This document shows positions 52,805 to 61,386 of a DNA stretch of 64,000 bases, piece after piece. How positions within the stretch are numbered: the first letter of the stretch is position 1; every line of letters begins with the position of its first letter. Under the pieces are notes generated by a model. That model saw nothing but the letters and a program-made list of their open reading frames with translations. It was not told the origin of the DNA and searched no databases. Location of the stretch: assembly GCF_014696625.1 (NCBI RefSeq), contig NZ_JACJQL010000022.1, positions 1-64,000 on the forward strand, read 5' to 3'. Both the position numbers and the translations under genes were made by a program. This DNA comes from Nostoc parmelioides FACHB-3921. Its GTDB lineage: Bacteria; Cyanobacteriota; Cyanobacteriia; Cyanobacteriales; Nostocaceae.

Positions 52805-54493
52805 TTAATTTCCAGCTAATAGTGCTTTCGTTGCTGATTCTCCAGATTTTTTCAATTGACGCGTGATTTGAAACATTAATAAACCTAAAATACCACCATG
52901 TCCCAACAGTGCTAAAAATGTAGTCATTATTGGTATATAGCCAGTTGATGGGTACAAAATAATTATTGGTGCAGCCACAGACAGTAACCACAGGAAAGGT
53001 TGATTGCCAGGGTTAGAAAACAACATTACTAAAACGATTGGTGGCAAAATAATAACAGCACCTACTATCCCATTAGCCCAAAAGAGCTTCTGTTCATTTT
53101 TCATCAATAGAAGTAGTTGAGCTAAAGCTGCATAAATAATGGCTAAACTACCTGCAAAAACTACAGACATAAAGACAATAAGTTTATCAGATGTAGACCC
53201 TGGTACGACTAATGTAAAGAAAATCAAACAGCTAATAGCAATTATGGCATTGATGGCGATCGCTAATATACCCGGACTTTTTTCACCCCAAATCAAATCA
53301 CTGATTAATTTGCTTTTACCTAGCTGCTGGGACATATACATATGTCGATAGCGTGACCAATCTTGTAGAGTTTGGCGGTTAGGAGTTAGTGCTGCAATCA
53401 GATACAAAAATAGCCACAAATCCAAAAACATTAAGGTAGCTAAATTTTCCTTTAATCCTAAATAAGAGTAAGATTTATCTAGGAATTGTGATTGCCAATT
53501 GGCAAATCCCAAAGTCAGAATAGCAAAGCATGAAGTTAATAAATAACTTTGCTTTTTACTCAACATAGTGGCATTTTTATCTCGATAGCAACGGTTTAGA
53601 GATTGCCAAAAAAAGTAAATTCCCATGAAATAAACCAAGACATTGAAGCATACCATAATAGGAAAACTATTTCCCAAGGGTATAGCGAACCAATGAAGCC
53701 TAGCAAATTCAAATTCACCAGTATAATCTGTGAGAAAATAATTGGGACTAAATAACTGAAAGATAGTAAATGGATAATTACTTGTTCTGCTATCTTGCAA
53801 GGCTTCTTTAGCAAGTAAGAGAAACCCTAAAATTAACCCACTACCTAACCAAGCTTGAAAGCCGCCTAACCAAGTACCTACTAAACCAAATAATAAGGCT
53901 CCACTATAGTAAAAAATGCTAGATACTATCAAAATTCCATAAAAAGAAAAAATCTGAATTAAGGGAATTTGTGCGTTTATTCCTAAAGATAAATGAAACG
54001 GAATTGCTAGTAATAACCCAAAATACAAGAGAATGGGAACTCCTAACATCTTGCCATAGAGAATGCTTTTAGGTGATTGGGGGCTTAGTCGAATAAAATT
54101 GAGTGTGGCTCGCCGTTCTTCTGTTGCTAAATCGCTGATAAGTAAGTAAGCTCCTCCTACCAAGAGAGCCAACATAGCAATGAAACTGAGGAACGTAAAG
54201 ACATCTTGACTCCATAGTTGCCAGTTAATTATGACACGATTATATTCATCTAACAAACAAGATGGTGAATTAAAGTTCTTGGTAACACCTGTACAATATT
54301 TATGGGTGATTTCATAGGAAGAATTGATATATTGTGTTGGTAGTTGAGTTTGGCAGTAAATAAAGAGGATGAATTGACCTAGCAAAGATACAGCAACAAC
54401 CAGCAAAATATTCCGAAGTTGCCAACGCCCTTTAATTTCTCTTAACAGTTGCGGATTCCATTCGCTGAGTTTGTACATAAAATTTTGCATCAT
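52805..54493 (-). CDS. ABC-2-type transporter permease
   Basis: Large membrane protein, 562 aa from the chosen start, with about twelve hydrophobic helices, for example ILLVVAVSLLGQFILFIYCQ and FLSFIAMLALLVGGAYLLIS. The stretch DLATEERRATLNFIRLSPQS is typical of ABC-2 permeases coupled to export ATPases (compare GEKRDGTLELLLS-type loops). It pairs with the ATPase gene 17-40 bp upstream. The substrate is unknown. The frame is open to an ATG at 54517, but the ATG at 54493 has GGAG eight bases upstream and is preferred. Ends at the terminator near 52781. Confidence 0.85.
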   Translation of the reverse strand: MMQNFMYKLSEWNPQLLREIKGRWQLRNILLVVAVSLLGQFILFIYCQTQLPTQYINSSYEITHKYCTGVTKNFNSPSCLLDEYNRVIINWQLWSQDVFTFLSFIAMLALLVGGAYLLISDLATEERRATLNFIRLSPQSPKSILYGKMLGVPILLYFGLLLAIPFHLSLGINAQIPLIQIFSFYGILIVSSIFYYSGALLFGLVGTWLGGFQAWLGSGLILGFLLLAKEALQDSRTSNYPFTIFQLFSPNYFLTDYTGEFEFARLHWFAIPLGNSFPIMVCFNVLVYFMGIYFFWQSLNRCYRDKNATMLSKKQSYLLTSCFAILTLGFANWQSQFLDKSYSYLGLKENLATLMFLDLWLFLYLIAALTPNRQTLQDWSRYRHMYMSQQLGKSKLISDLIWGEKSPGILAIAINAIIAISCLIFFTLVVPGSTSDKLIVFMSVVFAGSLAIIYAALAQLLLLMKNEQKLFWANGIVGAVIILPPIVLVMLFSNPGNQPFLWLLSVAAPIIILYPSTGYIPIMTTFLALLGHGGILGLLMFQITRQLKKSGESATKALLAGN

Positions 54494-54533
54494 TGGCGGA
54501 ACTCCAAAAATGGGCATTGATAATATTGACTAA

Positions 54534-55484
54534 TTAAGATGCTTGTTTGTGTCCTAATTTTAAGAAGATACTTTCTAAATCTTCTTGTGTACAATGAAAG
54601 TTAGTTATGGGAATACCGGAAATAATGAGCGATCGCAGTAATTCTGCACAATCATCTTGTGTACCAGCAAAATTCACCCTGATGCTGTTTTTCCCTGGTA
54701 TTGTCTCACATTGCTCGACCAAGGGATAATTTTTCAACTCACTCATAAGAGAGTCTAAACTACCAGATGTAGATAAAACAATCTGTTGCTGAGAAAGTCT
54801 TTGGTAGAGTGCTTGCAGTGAAGCACTTTCTACTAAAAAACCCAACTCCATAATCCCTACCGATGTACAAAGTTCGGCTAAATCACTCAAAACATGGGAA
54901 GAAATTAATATTGTCATTCCCGCTTCTTGCAACGCTTTAATGATTTGCCGAAACTGCATTCTCGCAATGGGATCAAGCCCAGAAACAGGCTCATCTAACA
55001 GCAGTAAAATTGGTTCATGAATAATCGTCCGTGCTAAACTTAAACGCTGTTTCATCCCCCGTGATAGGGTAGAAATTTGGCTTTTGCGTTTATTTTCCAG
55101 TTGTATCAGTTCTAAAACTTCATGTAGGCGTTGAGTCCGGCGTGGTTCCCGCAAGCGATACAGCCGTGCAAAGTAATCTAAGTAATCCCAGACTGTTAAA
55201 TCTTCGTATAAGGGATAGTCATCAGGTAGGTAGCCAAGATGACGCTTGAGATTCGGGTTACTTTTATCAAGTCGTAGATGTTCGCCATTAATATAAATCT
55301 CCCCGGTAGTTGGTTCCTCAGCTGCTGCTAACATTCGGATAAGAGTTGTTTTTCCCGCACCATTCGGCCCAATTAACCCATATACTTCACCCATTTGGAT
55401 CTCTAAATCAACGTCATTGACAGCAATGTGTCGTTCAAATTGCTTAGTTAATCCACGGGTACGAATTGCTAATTCTTTTACCAT
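54534..55484 (-). CDS. ABC-2-type transporter ATP-binding protein
   Basis: ATPase of the CcmA/drug-export type, 316 aa. Walker A is GLIGPNGAGKTTLIRML, the signature ISTLSRGMKQRLSLARTIIH, Walker B LLLLDEPVSGLDPIARMQ and the switch His in ISSHVLSDLAEL. The C-terminal 90 residues form the accessory domain seen in exporters of this class. It is co-transcribed with the permease gene that follows. The frame opens with TTG at 55496, but the ATG at 55484 (MVKELAIRTRGLTKQF) is the natural start. The exported compound is not predictable. Confidence 0.92.
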   Translation of the reverse strand: MVKELAIRTRGLTKQFERHIAVNDVDLEIQMGEVYGLIGPNGAGKTTLIRMLAAAEEPTTGEIYINGEHLRLDKSNPNLKRHLGYLPDDYPLYEDLTVWDYLDYFARLYRLREPRRTQRLHEVLELIQLENKRKSQISTLSRGMKQRLSLARTIIHEPILLLLDEPVSGLDPIARMQFRQIIKALQEAGMTILISSHVLSDLAELCTSVGIMELGFLVESASLQALYQRLSQQQIVLSTSGSLDSLMSELKNYPLVEQCETIPGKNSIRVNFAGTQDDCAELLRSLIISGIPITNFHCTQEDLESIFLKLGHKQAS

Positions 55485-56100
55485 AGGGGAACACAAAAAA
55501 TAAATTATCCGAAATTGATGGCTTGGTAGGGTGAGTCAGTATAAATAATTTCCGAGTAACCGATGCAGGTAATGGGTAATAGTGCAATTACCCATTACCC
55601 ATTACCAGATTCCTCATTTCCTTGTGAGTGAGGAATGTTATCTGGAAGTCCATAGCTGCTAGAGTGCGACTGTTGTTTAAACACTAACCTACCTTGTGTA
55701 TACAGATTGTGCCAGTTCTGTTTCGGAAATTGAAACTGATTCTAGATTGTCAGTGATCATAAGCTTCCTTGGGATAGATGTAATTAAGAGACATAATGAT
55801 TAGTGTGACTATTTAGCACGATTGATAATGCAAGTGAGAGAATAAGAAAGCAAGCGCTTGGCTTATGGTGTAAATGGCATATTCGTGGTCTATCAGTGTG
55901 ATAATTTCTATCTACTGTTGGGTAAGCAGTGAGAGGTTGTTCTGTTACTGAAAACTGCCGCGCCACTTGCTACAAGTCTAGAAACTCTAATTAACTCGTG
56001 GTTTGGAGGAAAGGCACATTAAACTAAATCAAGAATGACTAGGAACTAGCAACTAACACACGCAGTTTGTTTAGACGAGGTAGACAAGCGGATTATTCTC
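55485..56100. other. 616-bp intergenic stretch with STRR
   Basis: Contains GTAATGGGTAATAGTGCAAT followed by TACCCATTACCCATTACC (55569-55606), an imperfect fold-back of the ATTACCC repeat seen also at 15585-15640. No other gene or site could be supported; a 60-codon minus frame at 55784-55966 has no protein-like features. Confidence 0.6.
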
Positions 56101-57741
56101 ATGAAAAGGTTGTTGAAATATCTGAGTCTAGGTTTATTGTCTACTTGTTTTGCCGCTAAACCAGGTTTAAGCGCTGAACGTATCAGTCTTTTTTACCCGC
56201 CTTTTGGTGAATTTTCTTTACCTGTTAGTTCGCTAGAAACTTTTGCCAAGGAAGGGAAGATTGATAGTGATTTACAGTTTTATGCTCAACGTGCAACTCC
56301 CGAACAGTTAGCACAACTACGGGAGTTTCTACAACAACGCTTTGATGTCACCCCTACTTTCATATCTCAAATTACTTACTCACCAATCGGTGAACAGGTT
56401 TTGCAACGCCTGGGAGACATAGTACAAACTGATTCCCGCCGCAATGGGTTTTATGCTTTGCGTTCTGCGTTGATTTTATCCGCCGCCAAACCACAGGGTT
56501 TCTCAGTTATTAATGTCTTGCGTAATTTTCCCAGTGATAATTTGCGGCTGAATTTCTCAGAGGGTGTGAGAATAGTTGATGAATTGTCACAATTGACTAA
56601 AAATAGGGATAAAGTTGTTGCTTCTCTGCAACAAGGCGCGGTAGCTCAGACTATTGTTTCTCATGAGAATTTATCTAAACTACCGGATTTACGATCGCCT
56701 GGAAAGTTCCGTTGGCAAATTGTCAATTTCACTTTAAATGATCCTCAGCGCGATCGCCGTTTACCAGTAGATTTATATTTACCACAAGCAAATACAGATA
56801 CTCAAGGACAACCGCCTTTTCCCCTAATTGTAATTTCTCATGGCATCGCCTCAGACCGCTATAGTTTTATTTACTTAGCTGAACACCTAGCATCCTACGG
56901 TTTTGCTGTTGCTGTATTAGAACATCCTGGTAGTAATGCTAAACGCTTCGAGCAATATTTTGCAGGTTTAGCAAGTCCGCCAGAACCGAGAGAATTTATT
57001 GACAGACCTTTAGATATTAAGGTGCTTCTCGATGAACTCCAACGTTTGGAACAGTCTGATCCCAGGCTCCAGGGTAAACTCAATTTTCAACAAATTGGGG
57101 CGATCGGTCAATCCTTTGGTGGTTATACGGTTTTGTCTTTGGGAGGGGCAAGAATTAATTTTAACCAACTCAACCAGGACTGTAACCCCGACAATTCTAG
57201 TTTGAATATATCCTTATTGTTGCAGTGTGAAGCTAATCAATTATTGCCACAAGATTATCAGTTGCAAGACAGGCGTATTAAAGCAGTAATTGCCATTAAT
57301 CCTATTGCCAGCTCCATTTTTGGCGAAAGTGGTATCAGTCAGATTAAGCTTCCCGTGATGATGGTAGCAGGTAGCCAAGATATTTTCGCCCCACCAGTAC
57401 CAGAACAAATTCGCCCTTTTACTTGGCTTCCTAACCCCTATAAATATTTAGTCTTAATTGACAACGCCACCCACTTCACTCTCATCGGCGATTCACCCCA
57501 AGGTAATAATGTTTTACCTGTACCAAGTGGCTTGCTGGGCCCCGATAGAACTGCCGCTTATTCCTATCTCAACGCTTTAAGTGTGGCCTTTTTACAAGCC
57601 AATTTGCTCAATCGTCCTGAATATCGCTCTTATTTGCAGCCCGCTTACGCTCAATCTATTAGCCAAGCTCCTCTGAATCTTAGTATTTTGCAGTCATTAA
57701 CTGCTGAACAATTAATGGAAATTAGGGGGAGTGGGGAGTAG
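56101..57741 (+). CDS. DUF1400 / alpha-beta hydrolase family secreted protein
   Basis: 546-aa protein with a signal peptide (LLKYLSLGLLSTCFAAKPGL), an N-terminal DUF1400 domain (AERISLFYPPFGEFSLPVSS ... PIGEQVLQRLGDIVQ) and a C-terminal dienelactone-hydrolase-like fold. The nucleophile elbow is GAIGQSFGGYTVLSLGG, the oxyanion part PLIVISHGIASDRYSFIYLA, and the catalytic His lies in NATHFTLIGD. This architecture is largely cyanobacterial. Substrate unknown; likely an ester or lipid outside the cytoplasm. Preceded by A/T-poor leader DNA; no clear Shine-Dalgarno sequence at the ATG. Confidence 0.9.
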   Translation: MKRLLKYLSLGLLSTCFAAKPGLSAERISLFYPPFGEFSLPVSSLETFAKEGKIDSDLQFYAQRATPEQLAQLREFLQQRFDVTPTFISQITYSPIGEQVLQRLGDIVQTDSRRNGFYALRSALILSAAKPQGFSVINVLRNFPSDNLRLNFSEGVRIVDELSQLTKNRDKVVASLQQGAVAQTIVSHENLSKLPDLRSPGKFRWQIVNFTLNDPQRDRRLPVDLYLPQANTDTQGQPPFPLIVISHGIASDRYSFIYLAEHLASYGFAVAVLEHPGSNAKRFEQYFAGLASPPEPREFIDRPLDIKVLLDELQRLEQSDPRLQGKLNFQQIGAIGQSFGGYTVLSLGGARINFNQLNQDCNPDNSSLNISLLLQCEANQLLPQDYQLQDRRIKAVIAINPIASSIFGESGISQIKLPVMMVAGSQDIFAPPVPEQIRPFTWLPNPYKYLVLIDNATHFTLIGDSPQGNNVLPVPSGLLGPDRTAAYSYLNALSVAFLQANLLNRPEYRSYLQPAYAQSISQAPLNLSILQSLTAEQLMEIRGSGE

Positions 57742-58349
57742 GGAGAAAAGAATTATTGACTGTTGGATGTTGAATGTTGACACTTCGACAAGCTCAGTGC
57801 GGCGCTGTTGACTGTTGACTGTTGACTAATAACAATTTCAGTAATATTGCTGACGACAAACTAAATAAAATTATCCTTCAAGAATATATTTTTTTGTGTC
57901 TTATTTGTGTCTTTCGTATAACAAGTTTCTATTAATTCAAAACCTTTGATTTAATTGTCAGGGGATCACCACATTGATGACAAAGTATTCATAAAAACTT
58001 ATATAGAAAAGGATTGTTTATATATCTGATTGTTAACAAATATTAAGAAATACTTATTAAAGAATATTGCAAGTCCTTGATTTAATTGCTAACGTGTGTA
58101 GAAGCAACGATGCTGATGAACGCTCTGATATTAGAAGAGGTAGAACCTATGAGCCATATCGATTCAGCCAAATATGTAAGAACTTGATTGCAATCTGCGA
58201 ACTACAACCAATGCAGATTAGCCCATATATGTCGTTGCTAGAGGCTAATTGCTGTTGTGACATTGAATGCAACTAAAAATTTGTTTTACCTCACGGTGAT
58301 TAGTTAACGATGAACTGAGGTAAGACTGGGACTCTGGAGGATAAAATCC
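57742..58349. other. 608-bp intergenic stretch with dispersed repeats
   Basis: Begins with GTTGACTGTTGACTGTTGAC-type STRR (57760-57825) that is interrupted by CTTCGACAAGCTCAGTGCGG (57783-57802), a short sequence I recognise as common between cyanobacterial genes. The rest is A/T-rich. A frame at 58067-58276 and a 25-codon ATG frame at 58111 are not convincing genes. Confidence 0.55.
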
Positions 58350-59231
58350 ATGAATATTCGAGGTAAAGTAGCCCTGGTGACTGGGGCTTCCCGTGGAATT
58401 GGGCGAGCGATCGCTTTAGAATTAGCACAACAAGGAATACACAGATTAATTTTAGTGGCACGCGATCGCCAAAAATTAAGAGAAGTCGCCCAGGAAGTCG
58501 AGGCGATGGGGGTTCAAGCCACAACATTGGCGATTGATTTAACGCAAGCGACAGAGGTAAACATCGCCATAGCGCAATTATGGCGCAATTACGGCCCCAT
58601 TCACTTACTGGTTAATTGTGCCGGCGTTGCATACCAAAGTTCATTCTTGCAATCAAAACTTCCCCAGGTGCAAGAAGAACTTTCTGTGAACTTACTGGGA
58701 ATGTATACCCTCACTAGCCTCATCGCCAAACGCATGGCAAGCCAAAGACAAGGAACCATTATCAATGTTTCCAGCTTAATGGGGAAAGTGGCTGCACCAA
58801 CAATGGCGACTTATTCAGCCACAAAGTTTGCTATTTTAGGCTTTACTCAAGCCTTGCGCCGTGAACTCGCTGAGTACAACATCCAGGTAAAAGCCTTGTT
58901 ACCATCCCTCACCGACACGGATATGGTGCGTGACTTAAAACTATTTCGCTGGGTGATTCCCATGACACCCCAGGAAGTGGCCAAAGCACTAATTGCTGGA
59001 CTAGAAAAAGATGCACCAGAAATTTTAGTAGGATGGCAAAGTCATTTAGCCGTGTGGTGTCAACGTTTAGCCCCTTGGTTACTGGAATTGGTTTTAAAAA
59101 TTGCCACGCCACCAGCTATTAAACCACAACAATCTGACGAAAACTTGAGCTTTTGGACAAAAATCCAGCGTGTTGGGGATTTCTTATTTTCTGGAAACAA
59201 GTTTCCCTTTGTATTCGCCCGCAAAACCTAA
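58350..59231 (+). CDS. Short-chain dehydrogenase/reductase (SDR)
   Basis: 293-aa classical SDR. The NAD(P)-binding motif is VTGASRGIGRAIALELAQQG, the second is LVNCAGVAYQSS, the active-site Ser is in INVSSLMGKVA and the Tyr-Lys pair in TYSATKFAILGF. ARDR after the second strand suggests NADP preference. The C-terminal 60 residues include a hydrophobic stretch (CQRLAPWLLELVLKIATPP), as in membrane-associated family members. It lacks the RGSGR pentapeptide of HetN, so it is not that developmental regulator. A TGGAGGATAAA Shine-Dalgarno region precedes the ATG. Substrate unknown. Confidence 0.9.
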   Translation: MNIRGKVALVTGASRGIGRAIALELAQQGIHRLILVARDRQKLREVAQEVEAMGVQATTLAIDLTQATEVNIAIAQLWRNYGPIHLLVNCAGVAYQSSFLQSKLPQVQEELSVNLLGMYTLTSLIAKRMASQRQGTIINVSSLMGKVAAPTMATYSATKFAILGFTQALRRELAEYNIQVKALLPSLTDTDMVRDLKLFRWVIPMTPQEVAKALIAGLEKDAPEILVGWQSHLAVWCQRLAPWLLELVLKIATPPAIKPQQSDENLSFWTKIQRVGDFLFSGNKFPFVFARKT

Positions 59232-59402
59232 CGTCAATCTCTAATTAGTTCCCAAATTCCCTCAGTCACAAGCTGATGGAATTTTTTGGCGACATCACAC
59301 TAATTCAAATTGGTATTACGAATTACGAATTACAAATTACGAATTAACAATGACCCATTACCAATTACCATAATCAATACTCATTGTTGCGGAGCAACTA
59401 AA

Positions 59403-60899
59403 ATGCTGTCCTTACAAAATACTCCCTTGCCAGAAATGATTGATGGTTTGCCAAATATATCTGGTTGGGAGGCTGAGGTTCTCTCTGTTGTTAACAATGA
59501 TGCGCCAGTCTTCTTACCCACAACGAATATTAAGTTAGAAGATGTGAATGCAGTATTTGCGATCGCTCTACATATGCACCAACCAACTATACCAGCAGGT
59601 GATGGTGGTGAACTGATCAGCAATCTGCAATATATGTTTGCACATCCCCACGAAGGCGACAACCACAACGCCGGGCCTTTTGCCTATTGTTACAGCCGTA
59701 TGGGGGAATTCATCCCCGAACTTGTCAGCCAAGGTTGCAATCCCCGCGTGATGTTGGATTACTCTGGTAATCTCCTGTGGGGACTCCGACAAATGGGGCG
59801 CAATGATATCCTAGATAGTCTCAAGGGCGTTACAAGCACCGTAGGCGATCGCACATATCAACCTCACGTAGAATGGCTAGGGACAATGTGGGGTCATGCT
59901 GTTGTTCCTTCCACACCAATCAAAGATATTAAATTACATATTTTGGCATGGCAACAACATTTTGCAGCAATTTTTGGCTGGGGAGCATTAGCCAGAGTTA
60001 AAGGTTTTTCTCCGCCAGAAATGCACCTCCCAAATCACCCTGATACATTATTTCAATTTGTCAAAGCCCTCAAAGAATGCGGTTATCGTTGGTTACTTGT
60101 CCAAGAACACACTGTAGAAACAATCGACGGGCAATCTCTAATTGATAGACATTTACCCCATCGTTTGATTGCCAGAAATTCTCAAGGTGAAACTATTAGT
60201 ATCATTGCCTTAATTAAAACCCAAGGTTCTGATACTAAATTAGTTGCTCAAATGCAGCCATACTACGAAGCGAAAACTTTATCAAAGCGTCGATTAGGCA
60301 ATGTAGAAATTCCTCCCATAGTTAGTCAAATTGGTGATGGTGAAAATGGCGGCGTGATGATGAATGAATTTCCCAGCGCCTTCAAACAAGCATGGTGGGA
60401 TATGGTAAATCATGGTGGTGGAAAATCTGGTGTTGTGGGGGTATGTGGCACAGAATATTTAGAGTTAATTGCTGCGGCTGGTGTCAAATCTGAAGACTTT
60501 CCCTGTTGTCAGCCAATGGGACAACATCAAATCTGGCAGAAAGTCTCGCCAGACAATCATCAACCGGAAGCTGTGGAGAATGCCATTCAAGAAATCAAGC
60601 AAGTTAATCCTAATTTTCATGTAGAAGGAGCTTCTTGGACTAATCATATCAGTTGGGTGAGGGGATACGAAAATGTTTTATCTCCTATGTATGAATTAAG
60701 TAGTTTATTTCATCAAAAGTTTGATAATTTATTACTCAATGATTCATCTTCATCTATTACCAAACAAGCTGATTATCGCCAAGCACTGTTATACAATCTT
60801 CTTTTACAGACAAGCTGTTTTCGCTATTGGGGGCAAGGTGCTTGGACTGATTACGCCCGTGAAATTTATCAACGTGGTAAGAGTTTGTTGACATCATGA
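59403..60899 (+). CDS. Glycoside hydrolase family 57 protein
   Basis: 498-aa member of the GH57 superfamily (alpha-amylase, 4-alpha-glucanotransferase or branching enzyme). The N-terminal strand has the family motif FAIALHMHQPTIPAG, and later segments GFSPPEMHLPNHPD and DGENGGVMMNEFPSAFKQAW fit the barrel. The exact activity cannot be told; alpha-glucan/glycogen metabolism is likely. The start is placed at ATG 59403, preceded by GGAG; a longer frame from 59310 only reads an STRR of AATTACGAATTAC units. Confidence 0.88.
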   Translation: MLSLQNTPLPEMIDGLPNISGWEAEVLSVVNNDAPVFLPTTNIKLEDVNAVFAIALHMHQPTIPAGDGGELISNLQYMFAHPHEGDNHNAGPFAYCYSRMGEFIPELVSQGCNPRVMLDYSGNLLWGLRQMGRNDILDSLKGVTSTVGDRTYQPHVEWLGTMWGHAVVPSTPIKDIKLHILAWQQHFAAIFGWGALARVKGFSPPEMHLPNHPDTLFQFVKALKECGYRWLLVQEHTVETIDGQSLIDRHLPHRLIARNSQGETISIIALIKTQGSDTKLVAQMQPYYEAKTLSKRRLGNVEIPPIVSQIGDGENGGVMMNEFPSAFKQAWWDMVNHGGGKSGVVGVCGTEYLELIAAAGVKSEDFPCCQPMGQHQIWQKVSPDNHQPEAVENAIQEIKQVNPNFHVEGASWTNHISWVRGYENVLSPMYELSSLFHQKFDNLLLNDSSSSITKQADYRQALLYNLLLQTSCFRYWGQGAWTDYAREIYQRGKSLLTS

Positions 60900-60987
60900 T
60901 TTTATTTAGATGACTATTTATAAAGTAAATCTAAGAGGATGTTTGAAAAGTCGGAAAGGTGGTAAAAAAGCTCTCTCAGTATAAGCT

Positions 60988-61323
60988 GTGATTCGTTGGA
61001 TTGTACAGGTAGTTTTGCGCCCAGAACAAACCAAGGGATTTGTCTTGCTCAAAAAACGTTGGGTAGTAGTTCACCAACCCAAAATTGCTGGGCTAGGGCA
61101 AGCAGGGGGAGCAGGGGAAGCAGAGGGAGCAGGGGGAGAAAGAGATTTTTTTTGCTGCTATTAACCTTGCAAAGTTCTCTTGGCAGACTAGTAGTAGAAC
61201 GCAATGCATGGATGGTTGATGGGCTGTCGCCGTTTGGTCAGAGATTATGAATTATTGCCTGAAACTTCTGAAACTTTTATCTACCTTGCCATGATCCGTA
61301 TTATGGTTAGGCGACTTGCCTAA
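60988..61323 (+). pseudogene. Transposase remnant (IS5-like, C-terminal part)
   Basis: Frame 1 reads RWIVQVVLRPEQTKGFVLLK then KRWVV; after the insertion the product continues as VVER and, with a frameshift, as CRRLVRDYELLPETSETFIY followed by LAMIRIMVRRLA and a TAA at 61321. These segments are typical of the C-terminal end of IS5-family (IS1031/ISL-like) transposases, including the catalytic Glu region (KRWVVER). The N-terminal DDE portion is absent. Confidence 0.8.
61063..61197 (+). repeat. G-rich repeat, copy 3, nested in the IS remnant
   Basis: Bounded by GTAGTAG at 61063-61069 and again at 61191-61197, possibly a 7-bp target duplication. Inside is GCAAGCAGGGGGAGCAGGGG and GAAGCAGAGGGAGCAGGGGG, the same G-rich unit as at 28-150 and 21796-21897, but the GAACTGACTG core is missing. 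Confidence 0.65.
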
Positions 61324-61386
61324 ATTTTGACTGCCAAAAACTTTTCAAACACCCTCTAAGTCTCTGATTAACTCAGCCCTGCTGGG

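Larger units (their letters stand above)
60934..61357 (+). mobile_element. Decayed IS5-like insertion sequence
   Basis: Inverted ends AGAGGATGTTTGAAAAGT (left) and its near-complement at 61340-61357 (CTTTTCAAACACCCTCT) enclose only 424 bp. The inside encodes the C-terminal part of a DDE transposase in broken frames and carries a nested G-rich insertion. Much of the transposase gene is missing, so the element cannot move itself. Confidence 0.8.

Noticed and set aside
55784..55966. 60-codon minus-strand frame
   Set aside because: No conserved features and an untypical composition; probably random.
58067..58276. 70-codon plus-strand frame upstream of the SDR gene
   Set aside because: TTG-like start in A/T-rich DNA, Cys-rich random composition and no ribosome-binding site.
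58350..59231. SDR gene as the heterocyst regulator hetN
   Set aside because: The RGSGR pentapeptide typical of HetN is absent and the sequence follows general SDRs.
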